Below the pieces are notes generated by a model. The model made no database searches, had not been told where the DNA came from, and saw nothing but the letters and a program-made list of their open reading frames with translations. 7,390 nucleotides of DNA from CAKOSP01 sp964549115 (GTDB taxonomy: Bacteria > Bacillota_I > Bacilli_A > RF39 > UBA660). A program made the position numbers and the translations under genes. The stretch lies in NCBI GenBank assembly GCA_964549115.1, contig CAZJTX010000021.1, forward strand, positions 1 through 7,390. The letters run 5' to 3'. Positions 1 through 6,892 of the stretch are shown piece by piece (the stretch's first letter is position 1; each line of letters starts with the position of its first letter).

Positions 1-518
1 CGAACTATTCTCCAGTAATGACCTCCAAAATATACCCAGTTGTTGTCAACAGCTCCTCTAAAATAATAACTCGTTCCATATTCATCATTTGTTGCAAACA
101 TTCCTTCATTAGTGGTAGCTCTTGTTGAAAAATCAGGTTCGGGTTTTAATTTTATAGAACTCTTGCCACCATTAAATTCTAGTATTCTTTTGCTTATTTC
201 ATTTGATACTGATTGAAGTTTTTTAAAATATATAAAACATCGATCTGATCCTTTAGTATTTACAGTAAGATTACCATTATTCCATATTAATGGAGAATCA
301 TTTAAACAATATGATTTATCAGAATTAAATATATATTCATCTTCACTAGGCCACTGGGATAATTTGGTTTTTTTATATTTACCAGTTTCAGTTTCTAACA
401 TAATAGCTATATCAAAATCACCTTGTCCAAAATTAAATTGTTTAACATGATAAAGTTGATATATTATACCAATTAACACAAAAATAATTACAAAAGTAAA
501 GTATTTGTATTTTTTCAT
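1..518 (-). CDS. Membrane-anchored surface protein, N-terminal part (cut by left window edge)
   Basis: Translating the minus strand from the ATG at 516-518 gives 172 codons without a stop, running off the left edge. It opens MKKYKYFTFVIIFVLIGIIY: a short Lys-rich cytoplasmic start and one hydrophobic segment (about residues 6-22) with no clear cleavage site, so a signal anchor with the rest outside. A first extracellular part (about 35-100) carries two cysteines, Cys71 and Cys94, in the arrangement SYCLNDSPLIW...DRCFIYF, possibly a disulfide pair. From about 139 comes the pattern GMFATNDEYGTSYYFRG followed by WVYFGGHYWRIV, an aromatic-rich repeat I associate with large secreted proteins of uncultured gut Firmicutes; the family has no established function that I know of. 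AGGA at 523-526 lies 4 bases before the ATG, and a consensus promoter precedes it. An adhesive or host-facing role is inference from topology only. Confidence 0.8.
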   Translation of the reverse strand, partial: MKKYKYFTFVIIFVLIGIIYQLYHVKQFNFGQGDFDIAIMLETETGKYKKTKLSQWPSEDEYIFNSDKSYCLNDSPLIWNNGNLTVNTKGSDRCFIYFKKLQSVSNEISKRILEFNGGKSSIKLKPEPDFSTRATTNEGMFATNDEYGTSYYFRGAVDNNWVYFGGHYWRIV

Positions 519-535
519 ATTATCCTACTAATATA

Positions 536-564
536 ATATTAATATGATAAAGGGCAAATGTCAA
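536..564 (-). promoter_or_regulatory. Sigma-A-type promoter of the left surface-protein gene
   Basis: On the minus strand, TTGACA (559-564) is followed by a 17-base spacer and TAATAT (536-541). The start of transcription would fall near 529, leaving a leader of about 11 bases that is nearly all ribosome binding site (AGGA, 523-526). A TATAAT on the opposite strand (532-537) overlaps this -10 and could serve manB, but it has no convincing -35, so I do not list a manB promoter. Confidence 0.55.
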
Positions 565-629
565 AAACAATATCGTATCTTCCATAGACTTAAAGGTCAT
601 ATTTTGTTAATATTATACTAGGTGATAAG

Positions 630-1994
630 ATGAACGAACATATTTTTAGAGAATATGATATACGCGGTGTTTACCCTACTGACATAAATGAAGAAGTAGC
701 GTATACAATTGGAATAGGATATGGATCTTACATAAAAGAAAAGTTTAAACAACAATCATGTGTTGTTTCTATGGATAATCGACTATCAAGTCCTTCATTA
801 AAAGAAAAATTAATTGAAGGCATTTTAAATTCAGGAGTTAATGTTATAGATTATGGTTTAACTACTACTCCAATGCATTTTTATGCAAGACACGTAAATA
901 ATATGTTTGGAGTAATGATTACGGCTAGTCATAATCCTAAAGATGATAATGGATTTAAATTTTCATTTGATCATTTATCAAACGCTAGAGGTAAAATGAT
1001 TGAGGATTTTAAAAAATATATATTTGCTAAAGAATATAAAGAAAGTCCTGTAAAAGGAAAATTAAAAAATGATGATATAAAGAAAAAATATATTGGTTAT
1101 TTAAAAATGGGAATTAAATTAGGTAAGAAAAAAGTAAAAGTAGTGCTTGATCCGGGAAATGGTGTGGTTTCAACCATTTTAGACGATGTCTTTAAAATGT
1201 TTAATGTAGATTACACTATCATTAACGGTGAAAGTGATGGTAACTTTCCAAATCATCATCCCGATCCTGCCGAAAAAGAAAACCTAATTCAATTAAAAGA
1301 AAAGGTTTTAGAATTAAAAGCAGATTTAGGTGTTGGGTACGATGGTGATGGAGATAGAGTTGGATTCGTTAAAAACAATGGTGACTTTATGTCTATTGAA
1401 GAATTTATGATTTTGATAATTAGAGATATAGCTCCAAAGGTTGTAAACAAGAAGTTTTTATACGATGTTAAATGCTCAATGAGTTTAGAAGATGAAATAA
1501 AAAAAGCACACAGTGAAGGAATTATGTTTAGAACCGGTGCTAGTTATACTCAAGCTGCTACTAAAGAAATGAATCTACCTTTTGGAGGAGAATTTTCAGG
1601 GCATGTGTATTTTAGAGATAAAATTGTAGATGTAGGCAGTGCAATTTATGCATCACTTAGATTAATAGAAATATTAAGTAAAAATGATAAAAGTTTAGAT
1701 GAACTAACAAGTGATATTCCTAAATACTACGCTACTGAAGAAATTAAAATCCCTACTCCAGATGATGCGAAATTTAACATAGTTGATAAAGTTTTAAATT
1801 ATGCTAGAGAACAAAAATTTGTTATAAACGATAAAGATGGAGCAAGAATTGAATTTAATGGAGGATGGGCTTTAATTAGAGCTAGTAACACCGGTCCAAA
1901 TTTAATATTTAGAGCCGAGGCAAAAACAGAAGAGGACAAAAAAAAGTTAGAAGATTATTTCCTAACTTTAATAAATAAATTTAAGGGTGATTAA
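630..1994 (+). CDS. manB: Phosphomannomutase/phosphoglucomutase (alpha-D-phosphohexomutase family)
   Basis: Interconverts hexose 6-phosphate and hexose 1-phosphate (mannose and/or glucose) in the cytoplasm, supplying activated sugars for surface glycans and storage or feeding them into glycolysis. The 454 residues match the AlgC/ManB-type length and show all four family loops in order: the phosphoserine loop TASHNP with catalytic Ser100; the metal loop DGDGDR at 238-243; the sugar-specificity loop GGEFSGH at 319-325; and the C-terminal phosphate loop RASNTGP at 417-423. The N-terminal FREYDIRG is also typical. The start is supported by AGGTGA at 620-625, 4 bases before the ATG. It is divergent from the surface-protein gene and convergent with deoD. 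Its stop codon lies inside a terminator hairpin. Substrate preference between mannose and glucose, or an added phosphopentomutase activity, cannot be read from the sequence. Confidence 0.93.
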   Translation: MNEHIFREYDIRGVYPTDINEEVAYTIGIGYGSYIKEKFKQQSCVVSMDNRLSSPSLKEKLIEGILNSGVNVIDYGLTTTPMHFYARHVNNMFGVMITASHNPKDDNGFKFSFDHLSNARGKMIEDFKKYIFAKEYKESPVKGKLKNDDIKKKYIGYLKMGIKLGKKKVKVVLDPGNGVVSTILDDVFKMFNVDYTIINGESDGNFPNHHPDPAEKENLIQLKEKVLELKADLGVGYDGDGDRVGFVKNNGDFMSIEEFMILIIRDIAPKVVNKKFLYDVKCSMSLEDEIKKAHSEGIMFRTGASYTQAATKEMNLPFGGEFSGHVYFRDKIVDVGSAIYASLRLIEILSKNDKSLDELTSDIPKYYATEEIKIPTPDDAKFNIVDKVLNYAREQKFVINDKDGARIEFNGGWALIRASNTGPNLIFRAEAKTEEDKKKLEDYFLTLINKFKGD

Positions 1995-2010
1995 TTCACT
2001 CTTTTATTTT
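1983..2010 (+). terminator. Hairpin terminator of manB, overlapping the manB stop codon
   Basis: AAGGGTGA (1983-1990) pairs with TCACTCTT (1996-2003) over 8 base pairs including one G-U, around a 5-base loop TTAAT (1991-1995), followed by TTATTTTG. The manB stop TAA (1992-1994) is in the loop. Read on the minus strand (for deoD), the stem has an A-C mismatch where the plus strand has G-U, and the following bases AAATTTATT are a poor U-tract, so it should work better for manB than for deoD. Confidence 0.6.
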
Positions 2011-2735
2011 GTAATAGCATCTAATGCTAGTGTAATCATTTCGTTTAATGATTTTTCTCTATCTTCAATTGATAAGACAATATCCTCATACATTGAATCA
2101 ACTGCAGTTGCCATAACTGTTGCTTGTCTATTAAAGTCTTTAGCAATTAGTGCAAGGGCGTACCCTTCCATTTCTTCACCAATTGGTTTTACATCTTCTG
2201 GTACTCTAGCCATCATTGCTTCTACATCAATATAAGGACCAAACACATCAGTAGTCATAATTGTACCTTCATGTACTCTAATACCATTTTTTTCGGCAAT
2301 TTCTTTAATATCATTATTTAATTCTAAACTTGGTAATACTTGGTCTTTTTCATAACCGTTATATAAAAATCCAAATCTTGAATCAGTATATAAATTATCT
2401 GACAATATTATTTCTGGTACTTTTACCGAAGGATCTACTACTCCACATGTTCCTATTCTTATTATTTTTTGTACATTATAGTAATGAAATAATTCCCATG
2501 CATAAATACCCATTGAAGGCATTCCCATACCTGAGCCCATAACTGTTACTTCTTTACCGTTATACATTCCAGTATACGCAAACATATTTCTTACACTTGA
2601 TACTAATCTTGGATTTTCCAAGAAGTTGTCTGCTATGTACTTAGCACGAAGTGGATCTCCAGGCATTAACATAATTGGAGCTATATCACTTCTTTTTTCC
2701 GTTTTAATATGAATCGGATCTTCACCTATAAACAT
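2004..2735 (-). CDS. deoD: Purine-nucleoside phosphorylase, DeoD type
   Basis: Cleaves purine (deoxy)ribonucleosides with phosphate to free base plus (deoxy)ribose 1-phosphate, in cytoplasmic purine salvage. Its 243 residues are close to the E. coli enzyme (239). Compared from memory with E. coli DeoD, active-site positions are kept: His9 (E. coli His4, donated by the neighbouring subunit), MPGDPLRAK at 24-32 with Gly26 and Arg30, Arg49 (Arg43), Arg93 (Arg87), GTCG at 95-98 with Thr96 where E. coli has Ser90, EEMEG at 187-191, and the catalytic pair Asp213 and Arg226 (Asp204/Arg217). This supports the hexameric family and full activity. The start is fixed by AGGAG at 2745-2749, 9 bases upstream. 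Only 47 bases separate it from the ABC gene upstream and no terminator is visible there, so read-through is likely; a weak promoter (TTGAAA 2788-2793, 17 bases, TATATG 2765-2770) is possible. Confidence 0.95.
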   Translation of the reverse strand: MFIGEDPIHIKTEKRSDIAPIMLMPGDPLRAKYIADNFLENPRLVSSVRNMFAYTGMYNGKEVTVMGSGMGMPSMGIYAWELFHYYNVQKIIRIGTCGVVDPSVKVPEIILSDNLYTDSRFGFLYNGYEKDQVLPSLELNNDIKEIAEKNGIRVHEGTIMTTDVFGPYIDVEAMMARVPEDVKPIGEEMEGYALALIAKDFNRQATVMATAVDSMYEDIVLSIEDREKSLNEMITLALDAITK

Positions 2736-2782
2736 ATAATCACTCTCCTAAATTAATTTTATCACATATACATATATATTTC

Positions 2783-4573
2783 TTAATTTTCAAACTGAGA
2801 ATTGTAAAGTTCAGCATAATATCCATCAGCTTTTAACAATTTATTATGGTTTCCTTGCTCTACTATATTTCCATCTTTTAATACTAAAATTAAATCAGCG
2901 TTTTTAATAGTAGAAAGTCTATGGGCAATAACAAATGATGTTTTTCCTTCCATTAATTTATCCATTGCTTTTTGAACCATTTTTTCTGTTCTAACATCAA
3001 CATTACTTGTAGCCTCATCTAATATTAAGAATGGAGCATTATCAAGCATAGCTCTTGCTATAGTTAGAAGTTGTTTTTCTCCCGATGATAACACCTCAGC
3101 ATCGGTTAATATTGTTTCATAACCTTTTGGAAGAGATCTAATAACGTGATCTAAACCTATACTTTTTGTAATTTCGCACACTTCTTCTATTGGTTTTTGA
3201 TCATTATTATAAATGATATTATCCATAACTGTTCCTTCAAATATCCACGTGTCTTGTAATACCATACCAAATAAATTTTGAACATTTTCTCTTGTTAAAT
3301 CTTTTATATTAATATCATCTATTAATATCTCCCCTTCATCTATTTCATAAAATCTCATTAATAAGTTAACAATGGTAGTCTTTCCTGCACCAGTTGGGCC
3401 TACTATAGCTATTTTAGATCCTGGTTTAATATCCGTTGTGAAGTTTTTGATTACTACTTTATCTTTATTATATCCAAATACAACATTGTTGAATTTAATG
3501 TTACCCTTGGTTTTTGTTAATTTTGTCTTTTTCTTAGGTTCATCAGACATTTCATCTTCAGCTAGAAATTCCTCTACTCTTTTACTTGATGCGCCTAAAT
3601 GTTGCAAACTATGCATACCTTGAGCAATTGAAGCAAGAGGACCTTGGAATAATCTTACATATAACATATATGCAACTATTACGCCGATAGTTATATGATT
3701 ATTCATAACTAAATAAGCACCAACAACAGATACAGATACATACCCTAAATTACCAACAAAGTTCATAATTAAAGGCATCATACCTGATAAAAATTGACTT
3801 TTAAATGACGTTTTAAACAATGTCTCATTATATTTATCAAATTTTTCTTTTGCTTCTACATCACCATTATAAGTTTTTACTACATTATGAAATGTATATA
3901 TTTCTTCTATGTGAGCATTTAATTTTCCTAGTTCTTGTTGATGAGCAACAAAATATTTATGAGATTTACTCATTATAAAAACCATAAATCCAGCACCGAT
4001 TAAAGATGCAGATATTGCTGTTATAGTCATCCAGAAATTAGTTATAAACATCATTATTACAACACCTATTAATGTAGTAATGGCACTAGTTAAACTACCT
4101 ATACTTTGATTTAAAGACTGCGATATATTATCCACATCATTAGATATTATAGACAAAATATCTCCTGTTTGGTGACTATCAAAATATTTAAGTGGTACCT
4201 TATTTAATTTGTTATCTAATTCTGTTCTTAAATTTTTTGTGTATTTTTGAGTAATTATAGCCATTATATAATCTTTAATATATGAAAATATAAAACTAAA
4301 TACATATAACAAAAGTAATATTAAAGATATTTTTCCAATATATTTTAAATCTATTCCTAGCAATATACCCTCTGCAATAGAATCTGTAATTTTAGTTAAT
4401 TGATTTGGTCCTAATATAGTAAATATAGTACCTACGATTGATAAAATAATAGTTACAATTAAAGAACCTTTATATTCTTTTAAATTTCTAACTAAATTTT
4501 TTAATTCATTAATAAATTCTTCTCTAGGCAGATCTTCATATGTTCTACCTCTTTTTCCTCTTCCCGGGTTCAT
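2783..4573 (-). CDS. ABC exporter half-transporter with catalytically canonical NBD (permease-ATPase fusion)
   Basis: Second subunit of a heterodimeric type-I ABC exporter of the membrane (YfiC/LmrD/TM288-like layout; substrate unknown, drugs, lipids or peptides all possible). It has 596 residues. About six hydrophobic segments lie at roughly 36-56, 84-106, 158-178, 182-202, 262-288 and 294-306, followed by a nucleotide-binding domain from about 358. That domain has Walker A GPTGAGKT (392-399), Q-loop Gln440, a deviant signature LSSGE (495-499), Walker B FLILDE with catalytic Glu520, and switch His551. The signature departs from LSGGQ while the hydrolysis residues are intact, the usual pattern for the catalytic partner. 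The start overlaps the stop of the upstream partner as ATGA (4570-4573), with AGGAGG at 4581-4586, so translation is coupled. The N-terminus NPGRGKRGR is basic and Gly-rich, common in this subfamily. Confidence 0.93.
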   Translation of the reverse strand: MNPGRGKRGRTYEDLPREEFINELKNLVRNLKEYKGSLIVTIILSIVGTIFTILGPNQLTKITDSIAEGILLGIDLKYIGKISLILLLLYVFSFIFSYIKDYIMAIITQKYTKNLRTELDNKLNKVPLKYFDSHQTGDILSIISNDVDNISQSLNQSIGSLTSAITTLIGVVIMMFITNFWMTITAISASLIGAGFMVFIMSKSHKYFVAHQQELGKLNAHIEEIYTFHNVVKTYNGDVEAKEKFDKYNETLFKTSFKSQFLSGMMPLIMNFVGNLGYVSVSVVGAYLVMNNHITIGVIVAYMLYVRLFQGPLASIAQGMHSLQHLGASSKRVEEFLAEDEMSDEPKKKTKLTKTKGNIKFNNVVFGYNKDKVVIKNFTTDIKPGSKIAIVGPTGAGKTTIVNLLMRFYEIDEGEILIDDINIKDLTRENVQNLFGMVLQDTWIFEGTVMDNIIYNNDQKPIEEVCEITKSIGLDHVIRSLPKGYETILTDAEVLSSGEKQLLTIARAMLDNAPFLILDEATSNVDVRTEKMVQKAMDKLMEGKTSFVIAHRLSTIKNADLILVLKDGNIVEQGNHNKLLKADGYYAELYNSQFEN

Positions 4574-6315
4574 TTTAAGTCCTCCTTAGGAAGTTGTGCT
4601 TCCGCTATCTCTCTATATATTTTAGATGATTTTAACAATTCTTTATGAGTGCCCATCTTTTCTACACGTCCCTCATGTAACACCACTATTTTATCTGCAT
4701 GCATTATTGTACCAATTCTTTGAGCTACAATTAACACAGTAGCATCACTCATATGTTTTTTTAATTCACTTCTTAATTTAGCATCTGTTTTATAGTCAAG
4801 CGCCGAAAATGAATCATCAAATATATAAATATCCGGATTCTTATATATAGCTCTTGCTATAGATATTCTTTGTTTTTGTCCACCTGATAAATTAGTACCT
4901 CTACTAGATACTTTATTATTTATACCTTTAGGTAGTTTTTTAACAAAATTATAAGCTTGGGCTATTTTTAAAGCTTCAATCACTCTATTATTATTTATTC
5001 TTTTATTACCATACCCAACATTATATTTAATACTTCCTTCAAATATAGCCGCTTGTTGTGGAACGTAACTAACAAAAGAATTTAAATGCTTTAAATCATA
5101 TTTTTTAACATTAACACCATTTATTAGTATTTCCCCTTTAGTAACGTCATATAATCTTGGTATTAAGTTTATTAAAGTTGATTTACCTGATCCGGTTGAC
5201 CCAATAAATGCTATAACCTCACCCGGTCTTGCACTAAATGTAATATCTCTTAAAATACATTCCTCAGCATCTGGATATTTAAATGAAACATTTTTAAACT
5301 CAATCATACCTTTAGTATTACTCTTTTTATTATACTTACCACTTTTTACTTTTACATCTTCTTCTAATATTTCTTTTATTCTAATAGCTGATACTCTAGC
5401 TCTAGGTAAAATCATAAATATCATAACAAGCATCATGAAAGCCATTATTACTTGTGTTGCGTAAGCGGAGAATACAACCATATTGCTAAATAAATCTATC
5501 TTATCTAACATAGATGCACTGTCTATTAAATTAGCTCCAGTGTAATAAATACTTAGAGTAAGTAAAGACATCACCAACATTATTAAAGGTGATAATAACG
5601 CCATTTTCTTTGCTATATATAAATTAGTTTTAGTAACATCTTCATTTGCAACTTCAAATTTATCTTCGTGAAACTTCTTAGCATTAAAAGCTTTTATAAC
5701 TCTAATACCAGTTATGTGTTCCCTTGATATTCTATTTAAATTATCAATTAACTTTTGAATTATACTAGTCTTAGGCAAAGTAAGTGCAATAATTATACTA
5801 ACTGCTATTAGCATGAATACAACAAATCCCCCAGTTAATAAAGACCAGGTTAAATTCCTTGTGTATATTTTACTAATTGCCCATATAGCTAATATAGGAG
5901 CTTTTATTATTACTTGAATACCCATAGATAAAAATCTTTGTATATTCATAATGTCATTAGTTGATCTAATTATTAAACTACTTGTAGAAAACTTTTTTAT
6001 TTCTTCCAAGTTATAATCTTCTATTTTATAAAATACATCTTTTCTTAAATTTTTAGAAAAGTTAGTAGCGGCAAATGATAATAATACACTTGTAATAATG
6101 GCTAGAGATAAACTACCAAGCGCACAAAGGATCATTAAGCTTGAAGGCTCAAATAAATCTTTTAAAACAGAGTTAGGAGTTTTTATTATTACTGTTAAAT
6201 CACGCATATAATCTGGTATTTTTAAATCTAACCAAACTTGACCTACAATTAATAAAGTACTTATTAAAATAAGTATTATGTGTTTAATATTTAATTTTTT
6301 TAATATTTTTATCAT
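4570..6315 (-). CDS. ABC exporter half-transporter with degenerate NBD (permease-ATPase fusion)
   Basis: First subunit of the heterodimeric exporter (YfiB/LmrC/TM287-like). It has 581 residues: a membrane domain with hydrophobic segments at about 12-28, 60-82, 136-152, 158-180, 240-262 and 280-303, the family-typical HITGIRVIKAF in the coupling region (200-210), and a nucleotide-binding domain from about 337. There Walker A GSTGSGKS (372-379), Gln420 and the signature LSGGQ (476-480) are canonical. However, Walker B IYIFDD puts Asp501 in place of the catalytic Glu, and the switch position is Gln532 instead of His. This should make one ATP site of the dimer slow or inactive, with hydrolysis at the partner's Glu520 using this subunit's LSGGQ. 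The start at 6313-6315 follows an extended -10 promoter by a very short leader, and its ribosome binding site (AAGTGA) is weak. It overlaps the next gene by four bases. Confidence 0.93.
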   Translation of the reverse strand: MIKILKKLNIKHIILILISTLLIVGQVWLDLKIPDYMRDLTVIIKTPNSVLKDLFEPSSLMILCALGSLSLAIITSVLLSFAATNFSKNLRKDVFYKIEDYNLEEIKKFSTSSLIIRSTNDIMNIQRFLSMGIQVIIKAPILAIWAISKIYTRNLTWSLLTGGFVVFMLIAVSIIIALTLPKTSIIQKLIDNLNRISREHITGIRVIKAFNAKKFHEDKFEVANEDVTKTNLYIAKKMALLSPLIMLVMSLLTLSIYYTGANLIDSASMLDKIDLFSNMVVFSAYATQVIMAFMMLVMIFMILPRARVSAIRIKEILEEDVKVKSGKYNKKSNTKGMIEFKNVSFKYPDAEECILRDITFSARPGEVIAFIGSTGSGKSTLINLIPRLYDVTKGEILINGVNVKKYDLKHLNSFVSYVPQQAAIFEGSIKYNVGYGNKRINNNRVIEALKIAQAYNFVKKLPKGINNKVSSRGTNLSGGQKQRISIARAIYKNPDIYIFDDSFSALDYKTDAKLRSELKKHMSDATVLIVAQRIGTIMHADKIVVLHEGRVEKMGTHKELLKSSKIYREIAEAQLPKEDLK

Positions 6316-6330
6316 AAAATCACTTAGTTT

Positions 6331-6360
6331 ATTATACCATAAAAAAAGACGATTTATTAA
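6331..6360 (-). promoter_or_regulatory. Extended -10 promoter of the ABC exporter operon
   Basis: The minus strand reads TGGTATAAT (6331-6339), a perfect extended -10 (TGnTATAAT). The best -35-like hexamer is TTAATA at 6355-6360 with an 18-base spacer, weak as expected for an extended -10 promoter. Transcription would start near 6325, about 10 bases before the ATG. The promoter is interleaved with the terminator of the upstream gene: its -35 region is the terminator loop. Confidence 0.55.
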
Positions 6361-6371
6361 TATCGTCTTTT
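6341..6371 (-). terminator. Rho-independent terminator of the DUF5320-like/DUF134 unit
   Basis: On the minus strand AAAAGACGAT (6371-6362) pairs perfectly over 10 bases with ATCGTCTTTT (6353-6344) around the loop ATTAATAA, and the stem runs into an unbroken run of seven T (6347-6341). The stop codon of the upstream gene (6357-6359) is in the loop and the last coding codons form the left arm. Confidence 0.8.
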
Positions 6372-6692
6372 ACCGCATCCACGTCCATAAAATCGTTGAT
6401 TATGATTATGTAATTCAAAGTCTCCGCCTTCTATTATAATTGTTAAACCTTCTATTAAAGATTTAGATAATTTAATCCTAGCTTCTTGGTAAATACTTTG
6501 AACTGTAGTTCTAGCTACATTCATCTCTTTAGATGCTTCTTCTTGATTTAAACCTTCGTAATCTATTAATCTAATTGTTTCATATTCATCAACACTCATA
6601 TTAATAAACTTTTTATTAGGATTACCTAAAGGTCCAAATCGATTGTACCTTGGAAGAGAACAAACTCTTCTTCTTTTTCTTGGCCTAGCCAT
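6357..6692 (-). CDS. UPF0251/DUF134 family helix-turn-helix DNA-binding protein
   Basis: The 111 residues begin MARPRKRRRVCSLPRYNRFG, the basic Pro/Arg/Cys opening typical of UPF0251 (DUF134). Then comes NMSVDEYETIRLIDYEGL (about 31-48) and a sigma-region-4-like helix-turn-helix at about 49-80 (LNQEEASKEMNVARTTVQSI), with Gln50, Glu51, Glu52 and Ala53 at usual family positions. After IIEGGDF (86-92) the tail has His95, His97 and Cys106 and ends GRGCGKRRY. Together with Cys11 these might bind a metal or sense redox state, but that is inference. Family members are probable transcription regulators often found beside NifX/NifB-like or P-loop ATPase genes, none of which is present here. Its ATG follows the stop of the small upstream protein with no gap (TAGATG), so it is probably translated from the same message by coupling. 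Autoregulation through the upstream palindrome is plausible. Confidence 0.88.
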   Translation of the reverse strand: MARPRKRRRVCSLPRYNRFGPLGNPNKKFINMSVDEYETIRLIDYEGLNQEEASKEMNVARTTVQSIYQEARIKLSKSLIEGLTIIIEGGDFELHNHNQRFYGRGCGKRRY

Positions 6693-6842
6693 CTAATTGC
6701 CTCTTCCTGGTCTATTACCACGGGGTCCACGGCCACCACGAGGTCTATTAGAGCCGCCTTTTACAGGTCCATCACAATTACCTAAACCTCTTCCGGTTTT
6801 AGGTCCGTCGCCTCTTGGACCAGTTCCATCAAATCTTGGCAT
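6693..6842 (-). CDS. Small Gly/Arg/Pro-rich protein, DUF5320-like
   Basis: A 49-residue protein on the minus strand. It starts MPRFDGTGPRGDGPKTGRG, matching the MP-R-DGTGP-G-GP-TGRG pattern I know for DUF5320 proteins, has a single Cys23 (GNCDG), and ends in an Arg/Gly-rich tail (PRGGRGPRGNRPGRGN, 34-49). Function is unknown; there is no membrane segment and it is probably unstructured. The gene is supported by a perfect AGGAGGTGA (6847-6855) 4 bases before the ATG, a consensus promoter, and direct abutment with the DUF134 gene, a pairing consistent with where DUF5320 genes are often found. I counted 76 G+C in its 150 bases (51%), far above the surrounding AT-rich sequence, driven by Gly/Arg/Pro codons. 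A Pro-rich open frame on the opposite strand is its shadow. Confidence 0.83.
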   Translation of the reverse strand: MPRFDGTGPRGDGPKTGRGLGNCDGPVKGGSNRPRGGRGPRGNRPGRGN

Positions 6843-6864
6843 CTTTTCACCTCCTACTGAGTAC

Positions 6865-6892
6865 ATTATATCATGTTATTGACATTTGTCAA
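6865..6892 (-). promoter_or_regulatory. Consensus promoter of the DUF5320-like/DUF134 unit
   Basis: The minus strand has perfect TTGACA (6887-6892) and perfect TATAAT (6865-6870) with a 16-base spacer. Transcription would begin near 6859, directly before the ribosome binding site. Two perfect hexamers suggest a strong promoter kept in check by a repressor at the overlapping palindrome. Confidence 0.75.

Noticed and set aside
519..629. Riboswitch or attenuator in the leader of manB
   Set aside because: The 111 bases show only a 3-base-pair stem around 587-598 and no conserved riboswitch pattern.
1987..2542. Two plus-strand open frames inside deoD (1987-2235 and 2330-2542)
   Set aside because: Both lie opposite a fully conserved deoD, lack ribosome binding sites and have low-complexity hydrophobic translations typical of shadows.
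2736..2782. Hairpin-like ATATATATGTATAT between the ABC operon and deoD as a terminator
   Set aside because: It is only alternating AT sequence, with no stable stem and no T-run after it; read-through into deoD is more likely.
3372..3623. Plus-strand open frame opposite the ABC nucleotide-binding domain
   Set aside because: It covers the Walker A region in antisense and has no start signals of its own.
4570..4573. Possible use of TGA as tryptophan (Mollicutes code)
   Set aside because: TGA ends the first ABC gene exactly at the family's expected length and in an ATGA overlap, so it is a stop here.
6697..6882. Plus-strand open frame rich in Pro, Leu and Gly
   Set aside because: It is the antisense of the 49-residue Gly/Arg-rich gene; it has no ribosome binding site, while the minus-strand gene has a consensus promoter and AGGAGGTGA.
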